Below are positions 19,886 through 19,889 of a stretch of 19,889 bases of DNA, in pieces. Position 1 is the stretch's first letter. Each line of letters begins with the position of its first letter. The DNA comes from an uncultured Verrucomicrobiota bacterium (GTDB lineage Bacteria > Verrucomicrobiota > Kiritimatiellia > RFP12 > UBA3636): positions 1-19,889 of the forward strand of contig CAMOEO010000013.1 of NCBI GenBank assembly GCA_946612175.1, written 5' to 3'. The notes below the pieces were generated by a model, which had not been told where the DNA came from, ran no database searches, and saw nothing but the letters and a program-made list of their open reading frames with translations. The position numbers and the translations under genes are program-made.

Positions 19886-19889
19886 GCGC

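Overview
The window is a GC-rich stretch of chromosome from a Gram-negative, LPS-making bacterium. The pseudopilin with an H-x9-DG motif, the large tryptophan/glycine-rich surface protein built from discoidin-like and FN3-like modules, and the histidine kinase with an unusual periplasmic sensor all suggest the PVC group, most likely Kiritimatiellota, Verrucomicrobiota or Lentisphaerota. That assignment is an inference from gene style, since no rRNA gene or other phylogenetic marker is present. No phage, transposon, CRISPR, tRNA or rRNA feature is visible.

Layout. (1) 10-825 (+) encodes a type IV pilin-like protein and ends in a perfect 15-bp hairpin shared with the convergent gene. (2) 878-2038 (-) is fucO, lactaldehyde reductase. 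A 274-bp divergent intergenic region carries back-to-back promoters separated by an A8 tract. (3) 2313-4754 (+) is a two-gene unit: an EIIA-type PTS domain fused to two CBS domains, followed 6 bp later by an ArsB/NhaD-like ion permease. (4) 4777-11763 (+) holds two tandem, full-length paralogous SNF2 ATPases, each with an N-terminal SWIM zinc finger. They may be co-transcribed with the unit before them. (5) A good sigma70-type promoter at 11794-11822 precedes an OmpH/Skp-family periplasmic chaperone and lpxD, which are 1 bp apart and form an envelope-biogenesis operon. (6) 13715-16470 (-) is a two-component operon: a LuxR-type response regulator preceded by a hybrid-looking sensor kinase whose periplasmic part appears to be four OB-fold-like modules. 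(7) 16673-19885 (+) is a 1070-residue exported surface protein, divergent from the kinase across 202 bp that contain a perfect dyad, a candidate promoter and two alternative leader hairpins.

How the genes may fit together. Envelope functions dominate: pilin, OmpH, LpxD, surface protein, permease and membrane kinase. The two-component pair and the divergent surface gene share a control region, so the surface gene is a natural candidate target. The EIIA-CBS protein looks like a soluble regulator of the permease encoded just after it. The paired SWIM-SNF2 ATPases are the least explained part of the window. Third-position C is extremely dominant between about 5.7 and 13.6 kb and clearly weaker in the surface-protein gene, so composition is uneven across the window.
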